From positions 42,501 through 106,500 of the forward strand of contig CACFQR010000002.1 of NCBI GenBank assembly GCA_902568465.1: a stretch of DNA of 64,000 nt, written 5' to 3'. Positions 34,563 to 43,823 of the stretch are shown here, piece after piece. Source of the DNA: an uncultured Pelagibacteraceae bacterium (GTDB lineage: Bacteria; Pseudomonadota; Alphaproteobacteria; Pelagibacterales; Pelagibacteraceae). Position 1 is the first letter of the stretch; each line of letters starts with the position of its first letter. The position numbers and the translations under genes were made by a program. Under the pieces are notes generated by a model. That model was not told the origin of the DNA. It searched no databases and saw nothing but the letters and a program-made list of their open reading frames with translations.

Positions 34563-36419
34563 ATGAGAATAAGAATCGTAGAATTTGCAGACGAACTGAA
34601 AAAAAAAGAGTTTGCAAAAGGTGAAAAGGTTGTAGCATTAAATATATGTGCTCAAGCATTTTTAAAAAAAAATAAAATTGAATTTGAAAATTCCTTAAAT
34701 TTTTTCGGGTTAGATGGACATCAAACTGTATTAAAAGAAACAAAAAAAATAATGAACGTTTTAGATCAATATATAAATTTTAGTGACAAAAATAAACTGA
34801 GCTCTTCTTATAATGAGGGTTTTAATAACTATCTGTTTTTTTATTTAAGATATATTTTAATTTTACTTTACATAATACAAGAGATTATAAAAAAATATAA
34901 GCCTACCGAAATTGTAGTACCAGAATCTACTAAAATTGAAAATTTTGATTATTATTGTTCTCCAAAAGATAGGCTCTTAGCTCATTTAGTTTCAAAATAT
35001 ATTAAAGAAAATAATTTAAAGATAAAAATAATTAAGGAAAAAAAAAATAATAAATTGAATTTTTTAAATTTTTCTATATTTAAAAAATTTTTAAAGAAGT
35101 TGGTTTTTTCAAGTTCTTTCTTTTTATTTAAATACCTTTTTTCTAAAAAAAATACCTACCTAGTAATTAATGATAGCAATAACTTTGACAATATTATTAA
35201 GCAGATTAAAATTGAAAAGTCTGAAATGAAACCTATTTTTTTTAGTCTTTCTACCAAAGGTCTAAAAAAATACATTTTAAGTATATTAAAAGGAAAAGTT
35301 TTTAATTTTTTTTTAATTCCAGATTTTACCAATTATGAAGATAAAAAAAATATTAGAAATACTTTAGATAATTTTACTTCGCAGTTATTAAATAATAAAG
35401 ACATAAATTATCTCAATATAAATTTGGTAAATGAAATAAATAGCTTTGTCTCTAATACAATGTACAAAGCATTTGTAGAATTTAACAGTCAAGTAAATTT
35501 TTTATCAAAAATTATTAAAATTACAAATCCTAAATTTATGATTTGTCAGCACACTCTATTATTAGGTCGAGCTTTTGGAGAATTAGCAAAAATTTATAAT
35601 ATCCCTGCCATGGTAGTGTCACATGGAACGCATGTTTCACATGAGCAGGCTGATATAAAATATGAATGGAATAGGCTTGCAGATATTATGATAAATAAAA
35701 ACTTCCCCTATATCGCTGCACAAAATCCTCATATGCGTAAATTTTTAGATGATAACAATTATAAAAAAAATCAAATCATTAACACGGGACCCTTGTTATA
35801 TAATAAAATCAATCTTTCAAAAAAGGAAGTAGGTGATATAAAGAAAAAATTATTTAAAAGCCACGCAGATAAAAAAATCATATTACATGCCGGCACGCCC
35901 AAAATGAGAGGATCAAATAGACTTTATGTTTATGAAACTGTAGATGAATATATTAAAAATATTAACAAACTCATTAGTGTTTTTGAGAATGAAAAAAATA
36001 TTTTTTTTGCAATTAAATATAGAAAAAATCCAAGAATTATGCTGCAAGATTTTAAGGAATTAATAAATGAGACAGAAAATTGTAAAGTATATTCTGACGA
36101 AAGTGAATTTTCAGATTTTTTAGCTACATCCGATGTTATGATAAGCTACTCATCTACCGCAATAGATGAGGCACTTTACAACAAAATTCCCATTATTTTG
36201 TATGATCCAGATAAGAAATATTCACATATTTCGTCAGCAAAAAATAGCAAAGGAAATCTAAACGACAGTGTATTTTACTGCTCAGACTTGAAAGAAATAA
36301 ATTTTACAACGCAGAAAATATTCCAGAATAAAGAAGAATTAATGAAAAATGATCTTTTTTGGGAGAAGCATATTTTTAGCAATAATAAACAAGAAAACTG
36401 GTTACCATATTTAATTTAA
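34563..36419 (+). CDS. Probable surface-glycan glycosyltransferase, GT-B-like (618 aa)
   Basis: An N-terminal half with a hydrophobic helix near residues 92-110 and a TEIVVPES strand is followed by a C-terminal Rossmann-like half. The latter has FMICQHTLLLGR, AMVVSHGTHVS, ILHAGTPKMRG, a KVYSDESEFSDFLATSDVMISYSS-like end region and DEALYNKIPIILYDP. These are typical of capsule and teichoic-type transferases. No family name is certain. It follows the GT2-synthetase fusion by 36 bases and may use the same activated sugar. Confidence 0.65.
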   Translation: MRIRIVEFADELKKKEFAKGEKVVALNICAQAFLKKNKIEFENSLNFFGLDGHQTVLKETKKIMNVLDQYINFSDKNKLSSSYNEGFNNYLFFYLRYILILLYIIQEIIKKYKPTEIVVPESTKIENFDYYCSPKDRLLAHLVSKYIKENNLKIKIIKEKKNNKLNFLNFSIFKKFLKKLVFSSSFFLFKYLFSKKNTYLVINDSNNFDNIIKQIKIEKSEMKPIFFSLSTKGLKKYILSILKGKVFNFFLIPDFTNYEDKKNIRNTLDNFTSQLLNNKDINYLNINLVNEINSFVSNTMYKAFVEFNSQVNFLSKIIKITNPKFMICQHTLLLGRAFGELAKIYNIPAMVVSHGTHVSHEQADIKYEWNRLADIMINKNFPYIAAQNPHMRKFLDDNNYKKNQIINTGPLLYNKINLSKKEVGDIKKKLFKSHADKKIILHAGTPKMRGSNRLYVYETVDEYIKNINKLISVFENEKNIFFAIKYRKNPRIMLQDFKELINETENCKVYSDESEFSDFLATSDVMISYSSTAIDEALYNKIPIILYDPDKKYSHISSAKNSKGNLNDSVFYCSDLKEINFTTQKIFQNKEELMKNDLFWEKHIFSNNKQENWLPYLI

Positions 36420-36425
36420 TAACTT

Positions 36426-37436
36426 ATGAAAATTTTAGTTACAGGAGTTGCGGGATTCATAGGATTTCACGTTGCTCATAAACTTATTAAAAAAAAATAT
36501 AATGTAATTGGTTTAGATAATTTAAACAATTATTATGATCAAAAATTAAAATTGGCAAGATTAAAAGAATTAAAAAAAGCATCTAAAAAAAATAAAAACT
36601 TTAAATTCTTTAAAATTGATATTTGTTCAGAAAAAAAATTGAAAAACTTATTTATAAAGAATAAATTTAAAAAAGTTTTACATTTTGCTGCGCAAGCTGG
36701 AGTAAGATTCTCTTTAAAAAAACCAGAACAATATATTCAAAGTAACCTGGTAGGTTTCTTTAATATTTTAAATTTATGCAAAAGTCATAAGATCTCCCAT
36801 TTAGTTTACGCAAGTAGTAGTAGTGTTTATGGTGCTAATAAAAAAATACCATTCAAAGAAAGTGATGGCGTTAATCATCCAATTCAACTATATGCAGCAA
36901 CAAAAAGATCAAATGAATTAATGGCCCACAGTTACAGCGCTTTATACAAACTTCCTACAACTGGAATTCGATTTTTTACAATTTATGGTCCCTGGGGTAG
37001 ACCAGATATGGCACTCTATAAGTTTGTTAAAAATATTTTAATAAATAAACCAATAGAAATTTACAACAGAGGCAAACATATGAGAGATTTTACTTATATT
37101 GATGATGCAGTAAATATGATAATGAAAGTTCTGCAAAAAGCTCCAAGACAAAACAAAAATAATTTTAAATCAGATGACCCTTCAAAAAGTTTTGCGCCTT
37201 TTAATATAATAAATATTGGTAGTAATAAACCTATTACCTTAATCAATTATATAAAAAAGATAGAAAAAATAACCGGAAGAAAAGCACACAAAAAATATCT
37301 TAATTTACAAAAAGGAGATATTATAAAAACTCACGCAAATATTTTGAAATTTAATAAGATTTATAGCTTTACAAAAAAAACAAATTTAAATGATGGACTT
37401 AAAAATTTTATTAATTGGTATAAAAAATATAATTAA
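36426..37436 (+). CDS. UDP-glucuronate 4-epimerase-like enzyme
   Basis: A 336-residue extended SDR with GVAGFIG at 7-13, LDNLNNYYD, FAAQAGVRFS, SSSSVYG with Ser132 and YAATK (Tyr156, Lys160), then MRDFTYIDD. The LNNYYD and AGVRxS motifs mark the UDP-glucuronate 4-epimerase (LspL/Cap1J) group. It would convert UDP-GlcA to UDP-GalA for an acidic sugar. UDP-GlcA supply could come from the dehydrogenase that starts at 63747, though that enzyme's substrate is not fixed. Confidence 0.85.
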   Translation: MKILVTGVAGFIGFHVAHKLIKKKYNVIGLDNLNNYYDQKLKLARLKELKKASKKNKNFKFFKIDICSEKKLKNLFIKNKFKKVLHFAAQAGVRFSLKKPEQYIQSNLVGFFNILNLCKSHKISHLVYASSSSVYGANKKIPFKESDGVNHPIQLYAATKRSNELMAHSYSALYKLPTTGIRFFTIYGPWGRPDMALYKFVKNILINKPIEIYNRGKHMRDFTYIDDAVNMIMKVLQKAPRQNKNNFKSDDPSKSFAPFNIINIGSNKPITLINYIKKIEKITGRKAHKKYLNLQKGDIIKTHANILKFNKIYSFTKKTNLNDGLKNFINWYKKYN

Positions 37437-37439
37437 ATT

Positions 37440-38294
37440 ATGAGAAAATGGTTTAAGTATTTAATACTTTTTGGCGAGGAGAGAAAAAAAAATATTAAAA
37501 AACATGATAAATTTAATGAGTTTGAAAAAGCAATGGGTGGATATGAGTCAAATGAGCATTATGATGATAAGGATAAGTTTAATGCAAAGTATTTAAATGG
37601 CAGATTTTATCATTACAACAAATACCTAAAAAAAAATATAAATTCACAAATGAAAATTTTATCAGTAGCTAGTGGAAGATGCATAAATGAGCTTCAATTT
37701 ATAGATCAGGATTATGATATCACATGTTCAGACTTAGATATTCCTGCAAGTTATGAATTAGCAAAAAAAACCTTTAAAGAATATAAGTTTGAAGTTTTGA
37801 ACATTTTACAATCTCACACAAATGAAAAGTATAATTGCGTATTATCTTTAGGCCTGGTTTATGCATTTTCAGCAAATGAATTTAAAATATTCTTTAGTAA
37901 TATAAATAAAAGTTTAGATGATGGTGGGATACTAATACTTGATTCAAGCTCAAGTCAGAATAATTTTATCACTTTTTTTTATGATAGAATATATCTAAAG
38001 ATAGAAACATTAATAATTTCTATAATATTAAACTTAATTGGAAAAAAAAACTCTATGGGTATTAGGCACCATGGTTATAAATTTACAAACAACGAAATTA
38101 TAAGTTTTGCAAAAGCAAATGGTTTTGAATTACTTGGTGTTGATAAATGTGACTATTTGACAGAAATTTTAAGGAGCAAAATAGCAAGCAAATTAACAAA
38201 AATAATACCTTTTTCAAAATATTTTTTTATAATTTTTGGTTTTCCAATGCCATATTTACGTTTTTTTAAATTCAAAAAAATTAAAAGTTTATAA
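37440..38294 (+). CDS. SAM-dependent methyltransferase
   Basis: A 284-residue protein with ILSVASGRCINELQ as a divergent motif I, ITCSDLDIP as the acidic strand-2 motif and YNCVLSLGLVYAF and GGILILDSSS later. An N-terminal tail of about 60 charged residues precedes the domain, and a hydrophobic stretch around 180-205 may contact membrane. Motif I lacks the normal GxGxG spacing (SGR), so binding is somewhat uncertain. It starts four bases after the epimerase stop. Confidence 0.7.
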   Translation: MRKWFKYLILFGEERKKNIKKHDKFNEFEKAMGGYESNEHYDDKDKFNAKYLNGRFYHYNKYLKKNINSQMKILSVASGRCINELQFIDQDYDITCSDLDIPASYELAKKTFKEYKFEVLNILQSHTNEKYNCVLSLGLVYAFSANEFKIFFSNINKSLDDGGILILDSSSSQNNFITFFYDRIYLKIETLIISIILNLIGKKNSMGIRHHGYKFTNNEIISFAKANGFELLGVDKCDYLTEILRSKIASKLTKIIPFSKYFFIIFGFPMPYLRFFKFKKIKSL

Positions 38295-38320
38295 GTTAAA
38301 TTTAATAATATTTTTACATT

Positions 38321-39286
38321 ATGAAAGAGATTTTTTGCACTATCGGACCTTCATCATTAAATAAAAATTTTTTAAACGGGATTAATGGATCTAAAGTTTC
38401 AGTTATTAGAATAAATTTATCTCATACTAAAATTATAAATTTAAAGAAAATTTTTAAAAAAATTAGAAAATACACAAAAATTCCAATTTGCTTAGATACT
38501 GAAGGTGCACAAATTCGAACTGTATTTAAGGAAAAAAAATTTTTAAAATTAAATAAGCTTCTTAAAATTGATAATGATCTCAAATCAAGAAATTTAAAAT
38601 TATACCCAGATATTTTTGATAAATTAAGAAAAGGATTTATTTTAGATGTAGGTTTTGAAAATTTAAAAATTAAAATAATTAAGAAAAAAAAAAATTTTCT
38701 GGTAGCTAAAGTTATTTCTGCAGGTTACTTAGATAATAATAAAGGTGTGCACATAGAAAATAAAAATATTAAATTGCCACCACTTACAAAAAAAGATTTA
38801 AAAGCTATAGAAATTGGAAAGAAATCTGGAATTAATCACTATGCATTATCTTTTACTAATTCACATAAGGATGTATTATTTTTTAATAAGATTTTACCCA
38901 GATATAAAAAATTTTTTAAAATTGAAACAGGTAATGCAATTAAAAATTTAAGTTCGATCCTAAAATTATGTAATAATATATTAATTGATAGAGGAGATTT
39001 ATCAAAAGATATTAACTTAATCAATGTACCTGTTGCACAAAGAAAGATTCAAAAACTTGCCACAAAAAAACAAAAAAAAGTTTATGTTGCAACTAATTTA
39101 TTAGAATCTATGGTAGAAAAATCATACCCAACCAGATCTGAGTTAAATGATATTTATAATTGTTTAGAGTTAGGTGCAAACGGATTAGTTTTAGCAGCTG
39201 AGACCGCTGTTGGAAAATGGCCCTTAGACTGTGTAAAAATGCTTTCAGCAATAATTAAACGATACGAAAAAGAAAATAAAAAATAA
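38321..39286 (+). CDS. Short pyruvate-kinase-like enzyme lacking the C-terminal domain
   Basis: A 321-residue protein with the pyruvate kinase barrel: CTIGPSS, IRINLSH (Arg30, Asn32, Ser34), LDTEGAQIR (Asp59, Arg66), FKIET (Lys200, Glu202), DRGDL (Asp226), VATNLLESM (Thr258) and PTRSEL, AAETAVGKWP. The main catalytic residues are therefore kept. The family is usually about 470 residues; the allosteric C domain is absent and the B lid (67-150) is reduced. The canonical DTKGPEIR is DTEGAQIR. It lies among sugar genes, not central metabolism. A PEP-linked or carboxyphosphate-like reaction is possible; the substrate is unknown. Confidence 0.85.
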   Translation: MKEIFCTIGPSSLNKNFLNGINGSKVSVIRINLSHTKIINLKKIFKKIRKYTKIPICLDTEGAQIRTVFKEKKFLKLNKLLKIDNDLKSRNLKLYPDIFDKLRKGFILDVGFENLKIKIIKKKKNFLVAKVISAGYLDNNKGVHIENKNIKLPPLTKKDLKAIEIGKKSGINHYALSFTNSHKDVLFFNKILPRYKKFFKIETGNAIKNLSSILKLCNNILIDRGDLSKDINLINVPVAQRKIQKLATKKQKKVYVATNLLESMVEKSYPTRSELNDIYNCLELGANGLVLAAETAVGKWPLDCVKMLSAIIKRYEKENKK

Positions 39287-39297
39287 TAGATTTATTT

Positions 39298-40266
39298 ATG
39301 CTTTTGGAAAAAAAACCTATAATAGTTGTAAGTCATCCAAGAAGTGGATCTCATTTTTTAATTAATTCATTAAGACAAAATGCTGACTATTTGTTTAGTG
39401 TGCAAAAACCTTTTTTTGCTCTGGACTCTTTACTTGTACCTGGAGATAAAACAAATAGTGAAAAGTTTATAAAATGGTACAAGGAAGCTATTTCATTAAA
39501 AAAAACTCCAGTGATCGAAGCGAAATGTTTGTTGGAGGATTTAGAGCAATTCGTAAACAAAATGTCAAAAGATAGACTGGATGTTCAAATAATTAATCAT
39601 ATATTAAAAGAAGGAATTTTTATAAATCTAATTAGAGATCCAAGAGAATGTTTACTATCTTGGTATAAACTTAGCAAAAGTGGGGGAGCTATGGCATTCG
39701 GGGCATCTAAAATAAGATTAGCAAACTTAAGTTATAAAGATTTTCATGAATTACCAAATATTCATAAACTTACATATAAAGATTTTAGTGATTATGACAC
39801 TTCTACTGTAAAATACTGTGCCTATCATCACTACAGCTGGGAAAAGCATGTATCTAGCAAAAAAGGTTTAATTGTATACTACAAAGATCTAAATAAAAAT
39901 TTTAATGAAACTATCACTTATGTTTTCAGTTTTTTAAAAAAAAACTTTAATCATAGTCATTGGCCAGAAAAATTTGTTAGGCCACCTGATGCGTATAAAT
40001 CGAGATATTACAGAAAAATTGGTAAATTAATTAAAAAATTTGAAGGATTCATATATTCCAAATTTAGTGAAAAAATTTTAAAAAACTTATTTAGAATGGA
40101 CGTAAATAATTTAAGAAAGGCTATTGATTCTGCCTTTTTATCTAGTCAAGTTCCACTAGTAGATAAGGATTATAAGCCAGACCAGAAAACTAATGATCGA
40201 ATTCTTAAAAATTATAATGAAGCTTACAAAAAATATTCAGGAAACATACAAAAAAAATTTAATTAA
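39298..40266 (+). CDS. Sulfotransferase-family protein
   Basis: A 322-residue protein with the PAPS 5'-phosphosulfate loop VSHPRSGSHFL at 11-21 and the 3'-phosphate motif IRDPRECLLSWY at 112-123. A KYCAYHHYSWEKH segment and an IVYYKDL strand follow as in carbohydrate sulfotransferases. It has no signal peptide, so it would act in the cytoplasm on a nucleotide- or lipid-linked sugar. PAPS synthesis genes are not in the window. Confidence 0.82.
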   Translation: MLLEKKPIIVVSHPRSGSHFLINSLRQNADYLFSVQKPFFALDSLLVPGDKTNSEKFIKWYKEAISLKKTPVIEAKCLLEDLEQFVNKMSKDRLDVQIINHILKEGIFINLIRDPRECLLSWYKLSKSGGAMAFGASKIRLANLSYKDFHELPNIHKLTYKDFSDYDTSTVKYCAYHHYSWEKHVSSKKGLIVYYKDLNKNFNETITYVFSFLKKNFNHSHWPEKFVRPPDAYKSRYYRKIGKLIKKFEGFIYSKFSEKILKNLFRMDVNNLRKAIDSAFLSSQVPLVDKDYKPDQKTNDRILKNYNEAYKKYSGNIQKKFN

Positions 40267-40293
40267 AGAAATTTTAAACTAAATATATAGATT

Positions 40294-41163
40294 ATGAAAA
40301 TAACAGTATTAGGTGGAAGTGGTTTTGTTGGTTCGCATGTAGCAGATAAACTTACTGAAGCTGGCCATAAAGTAATTATTTTTGACTTAAAAAAAAGCAA
40401 ATATTTAAAGAAAAACCAACAAATGATCGTTGGAAATATTTTAAATAAAAAATTATTAGAGAAGGCTATATCTAAATCGGATATTGTTTATAATTTTGCT
40501 GCTATAGCGGATATAGATCAATCAATTTCGCTACCAGTTGAAACTGCCAAAGTAAATATATTGGGAGAGTTGAATGTTTTAGAATTATGTAAAAAATATT
40601 CTATAAAAAGACATATCTTTGCAAGCACCATTTATGTCTACAGTTTAAGTGGAAATTTTTATAGATGTTCAAAACAGGCTTCAGAAAGTTTTATAGAAGA
40701 ATATAATAAACTGCATAATCTAAATTATACAATTTTGAGATTTGGATCGTTGTATGGGCCAAGATCAGATAAAACTAATGGTATATACAGAATTATTAGA
40801 TCTGCTTTAAAGAAGAAAAAAATTGTTTACGAAGGAAACAAAAAAGCTATAAGAGAATATATACATGTGGAAGATGCTGCAGATTCAAGTGTTAAAATTT
40901 TAAACTCAAAATTTAAAAATAAACATTTAATTTTAACAGGTCAAAGACCAAAAAAAGTTTATGATGTAATGAAAATGATAGCCGAAATTTTAGGTTTAGA
41001 TAAAAAGTTTCAATTTAAAAATATATCAACTAGCGGTCATTATATTAAAACTCCATATACATATATTCCCAAAATAGCTAAGAGGTTTTCTCAGAAAATG
41101 CAAATTGATCTTGGAAAAGGCTTATCTCAACTAATCACAGAAATAAAAAAAGAGAAAAATTGA
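40294..41163 (+). CDS. NAD-dependent sugar epimerase/dehydratase
   Basis: A 289-residue extended SDR with GGSGFVGSHV at 8-17, YNFAAIADIDQS and a catalytic segment ASTIYVYSLSGNFYRCSKQASE in two pieces. Here the Tyr is in FYRCSK, so the Tyr-x3-Lys pair is kept, although the protein is slightly short in that region. REYIHVEDAA follows. The substrate is unknown. It overlaps the FkbM gene by four bases. Confidence 0.82.
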   Translation: MKITVLGGSGFVGSHVADKLTEAGHKVIIFDLKKSKYLKKNQQMIVGNILNKKLLEKAISKSDIVYNFAAIADIDQSISLPVETAKVNILGELNVLELCKKYSIKRHIFASTIYVYSLSGNFYRCSKQASESFIEEYNKLHNLNYTILRFGSLYGPRSDKTNGIYRIIRSALKKKKIVYEGNKKAIREYIHVEDAADSSVKILNSKFKNKHLILTGQRPKKVYDVMKMIAEILGLDKKFQFKNISTSGHYIKTPYTYIPKIAKRFSQKMQIDLGKGLSQLITEIKKEKN

Positions 41164-42005
41164 AAGAATTAATAAAAAAATTTTTAAATTATATAATTAA
41201 ATTAATTGTAAATTTATTTAATACTTTTAATATTGGTAGATATATATTGGATAAAATAAACTCCAATATTTATAAAGTTTCTATCCCTGTAAAAAATGAA
41301 AAAGTTAACCTTAAATTTTATAGTCCCAATAGATTAAATTATTTTAGAATTAACACTTTTTTTTCAAAAGAGCCAGAAACCCTAGGATGGATTGATCAAT
41401 TTGAAAGTGATTCAGTATTTTTTGATGTGGGAGCAAATATTGGCCTATACTCATGTTATGCTGCAAAGAAAAAAAATTGTAAAGTTTTTTCTTTTGAGCC
41501 ATCTGTATTTAATTTAGATCTTCTGGCTAAAAATATACATTTAAATTCTTTATCAAAAAAAATTGTGATTGTTCCTAACCCCTTAACAAATATTAACAAA
41601 ATTTCTGAATTTAACATGTCAACAATTGAGGCCGGGGGTGCACTTTCAACTTTTGGTGAAACTTATACCCATGATGGGACTGAAATAGAAAAAAGTTTTA
41701 ATTATAATGTTCCAGGAACCACACTTGATGAAACAATAAGTTTTTTTAAACTTCCGCAACCTAAATATTTAAAAATTGATGTAGATGGTATTGAACATTT
41801 AATAATAGAAGGTGCAGACCAAACTCTAAATAGTGTTCAAAGTATTTTAGTAGAAGTTAACGATAAATTTAAGCTACAGAATGATAAAATTAATAAAAAG
41901 CTTACTGAAAAGGGCTTTGAGATGAGAGAAAAAAAACAATCTGAACTTTTATCTAAAACAGAACAAGTAAAAGATGTTTTTAATCAAATTTGGTACAAAA
42001 AATAA
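41160..42005 (+). CDS. FkbM-family methyltransferase
   Basis: A 281-residue SAM methyltransferase with VFFDVGANIGLYS, FSFEPSVFNLDLL and KYLKIDVDGIEHLIIEGA, the FkbM signature with D-x-D-G. An N-terminal amphipathic or hydrophobic stretch (residues 5-30) may touch the membrane. The TTG start overlaps the upstream TGA; no ATG is near. O-methylation of a sugar hydroxyl is the common role. Confidence 0.83.
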   Translation: MKELIKKFLNYIIKLIVNLFNTFNIGRYILDKINSNIYKVSIPVKNEKVNLKFYSPNRLNYFRINTFFSKEPETLGWIDQFESDSVFFDVGANIGLYSCYAAKKKNCKVFSFEPSVFNLDLLAKNIHLNSLSKKIVIVPNPLTNINKISEFNMSTIEAGGALSTFGETYTHDGTEIEKSFNYNVPGTTLDETISFFKLPQPKYLKIDVDGIEHLIIEGADQTLNSVQSILVEVNDKFKLQNDKINKKLTEKGFEMREKKQSELLSKTEQVKDVFNQIWYKK

Positions 42006-42008
42006 TTA

Positions 42009-43076
42009 ATGATATCTAATCATTTACATAAAATTAAAAGAACATCTAATTATGATTTTTTAAACAGATCTAATTATTTAAGATTAGATAGAAATGAAAG
42101 AAATTTTCCTTTTTCAAAAAAAATTATCGCTAATTTAAAGGAGAAAATAAATAATTATTCACTACAATCTTATCCTGCAGATAAAAAGGGGCTTGCAAAT
42201 AAAATTGCTAAATATGAAAAAGTTGATCTAAAATATATTGAAATTGTACCCGGGTCAGACTCAGCAATTAAGTACATATTTGAATTATTTTCTTTTAAAA
42301 GAAGTGGTTTGTCATCAATTTTTCCAACTTATGGAATGATCGATGTTTATGCTAAAATTTATCAATCGAAGCTTATAAAAATAAAAACCCAAAGCAATGA
42401 GAAATTTGATTTTAAAAAATATTTTACAAAAAAAGTGGGCTGGATATATATAGCAAATCCAAATCAACCTGATGGTTCAATTATAACAAAGGAAAATATT
42501 ATTAAGATTATTAAATACGCCAATAAGAAAAAAATTTTAGTTGTTATTGATGAAGCCTATATACATTTTAGCACACATGCTTCATTAACAAACTATGTTA
42601 AAAAATTTAATAATTTAGTAATATTAAAAACGTTTTCAAAATTTCCAGGCCTAGCTGGTTTAAGAATAGGTTATTTAATTGGAAATCCAAAATTTATAAA
42701 ACTATTTAATACAGTTCGTCCAATATTTGACACTTCTTCCATTTCAATGTTAATAGCAGAATACTTTTTAGATAATAAAAAAATTGGAAAAAATCACCTA
42801 AAAGAAATTAAATTATCAAAAAAATATATGATAAAAGAGTGCAAGAAAAGAAATCTAAAATTTATTAAAACGGAGACAAACTTTTTTTATATTAAAATAA
42901 GAGGTTATCAACTTCAAAAAATTCATAAAAAATTAATGCAAAAAAGAATTTTAGTAAGATCAAATTTAATTGGTAATTTTAAGTTTATAAACAATACAAT
43001 AAGGGTGACTTTGTCATCAACAAAATACATGAAAAAATTTTTTAAAGCTTTAGATACAATTAAACTGGTTAGTTAA
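42009..43076 (+). CDS. HisC-like PLP aminotransferase (first of two)
   Basis: A 355-residue class I/II aminotransferase resembling histidinol-phosphate aminotransferase. It has YLRLDRNE at the N-terminus, ANPNQPDGS with the conserved Asn/Pro, VIDEAYIHF with Asp181 and the Schiff-base Lys211 in KTFSKFPGLAG. The following gene is a CMP-sugar-synthetase-like protein directly abutting. It is probably not a histidine enzyme: a paralogue lies 2 kb downstream and the setting is a glycan locus. CobD-type decarboxylases share the fold and are an alternative. Confidence 0.82.
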   Translation: MISNHLHKIKRTSNYDFLNRSNYLRLDRNERNFPFSKKIIANLKEKINNYSLQSYPADKKGLANKIAKYEKVDLKYIEIVPGSDSAIKYIFELFSFKRSGLSSIFPTYGMIDVYAKIYQSKLIKIKTQSNEKFDFKKYFTKKVGWIYIANPNQPDGSIITKENIIKIIKYANKKKILVVIDEAYIHFSTHASLTNYVKKFNNLVILKTFSKFPGLAGLRIGYLIGNPKFIKLFNTVRPIFDTSSISMLIAEYFLDNKKIGKNHLKEIKLSKKYMIKECKKRNLKFIKTETNFFYIKIRGYQLQKIHKKLMQKRILVRSNLIGNFKFINNTIRVTLSSTKYMKKFFKALDTIKLVS

Positions 43077-43823
43077 ATGATTTGTGCTTTAATTATTGGA
43101 AGAGCGGGTAGCAGAGGGTATCCCAATAAGAATGTGGCAAATGTATTGGGTAAAAAACTTTGTGAATATCCTATTTTAGCAGCAAAAAATTCTAAACATG
43201 TTGATAAAATTTATATTTCTACTGACTCACCCGAAATTAAAGAAATTGGTCTTAAACATAATGCTAATATTATTGAAAGGCCTAAAAATTTAGCCACAAA
43301 TGAGGCTTTAGGTGAAGATGTTTTTAGACATGGCTACCTGCATATCAAAGATTTGTTAAAAGTTGAAAAAAAAAATGTGGAGATAATGGTACTACTTTTT
43401 GCAAATGCTCCTACTGTTTCTCCAAAAATGATAGATGAAGGAATTGAAATTTTACGTGCTGATAAATCTGCAGACTCGGCAGTAAGTACTTCAGTGTATA
43501 ATATGTGGAGTCCTTTAAGAGCTAGAAAAATCGACAATAAAGGTCTTTTAAAGCCATTTGTTCCTTTTGAAACATTTGGTGATCCTAAAACTTTAAATTG
43601 TGATAGAGACTCACAAGGAGAAGTTCACTTTGCAGATATGTCGGTTTCTGTAGTAAGGCCAAAATGCTTAGAGCATATGTCAGAAGGTTTACTACCACAA
43701 AAATGGATGGGACAAAATATAAGAGCTATAAAATCCTGGGGTGGTTGCGATGTTGATTATGAATGGCAGATCCCGGGTGTAGAATACTGGTTGAAAAAGA
43801 ATAAAATTAATTATGAAGATTGA
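43077..43823 (+). CDS. CMP-sugar synthetase-like nucleotidyltransferase
   Basis: A 248-residue NeuA-fold protein with LIIGRAGSRGYPNKNV (the CTP loop, with GRAGSRG in place of PARGGSK), IYISTDSPEI and VLLFANAPTVSP (the sugar-acid segment). CDVDYEWQIP near the C-terminus supplies the metal-binding acidic residues. It sits between an aminotransferase and a radical SAM enzyme, unlike ordinary sialic genes. Its substrate may be a non-nonulosonate acid or phosphate. Confidence 0.76.
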   Translation: MICALIIGRAGSRGYPNKNVANVLGKKLCEYPILAAKNSKHVDKIYISTDSPEIKEIGLKHNANIIERPKNLATNEALGEDVFRHGYLHIKDLLKVEKKNVEIMVLLFANAPTVSPKMIDEGIEILRADKSADSAVSTSVYNMWSPLRARKIDNKGLLKPFVPFETFGDPKTLNCDRDSQGEVHFADMSVSVVRPKCLEHMSEGLLPQKWMGQNIRAIKSWGGCDVDYEWQIPGVEYWLKKNKINYED

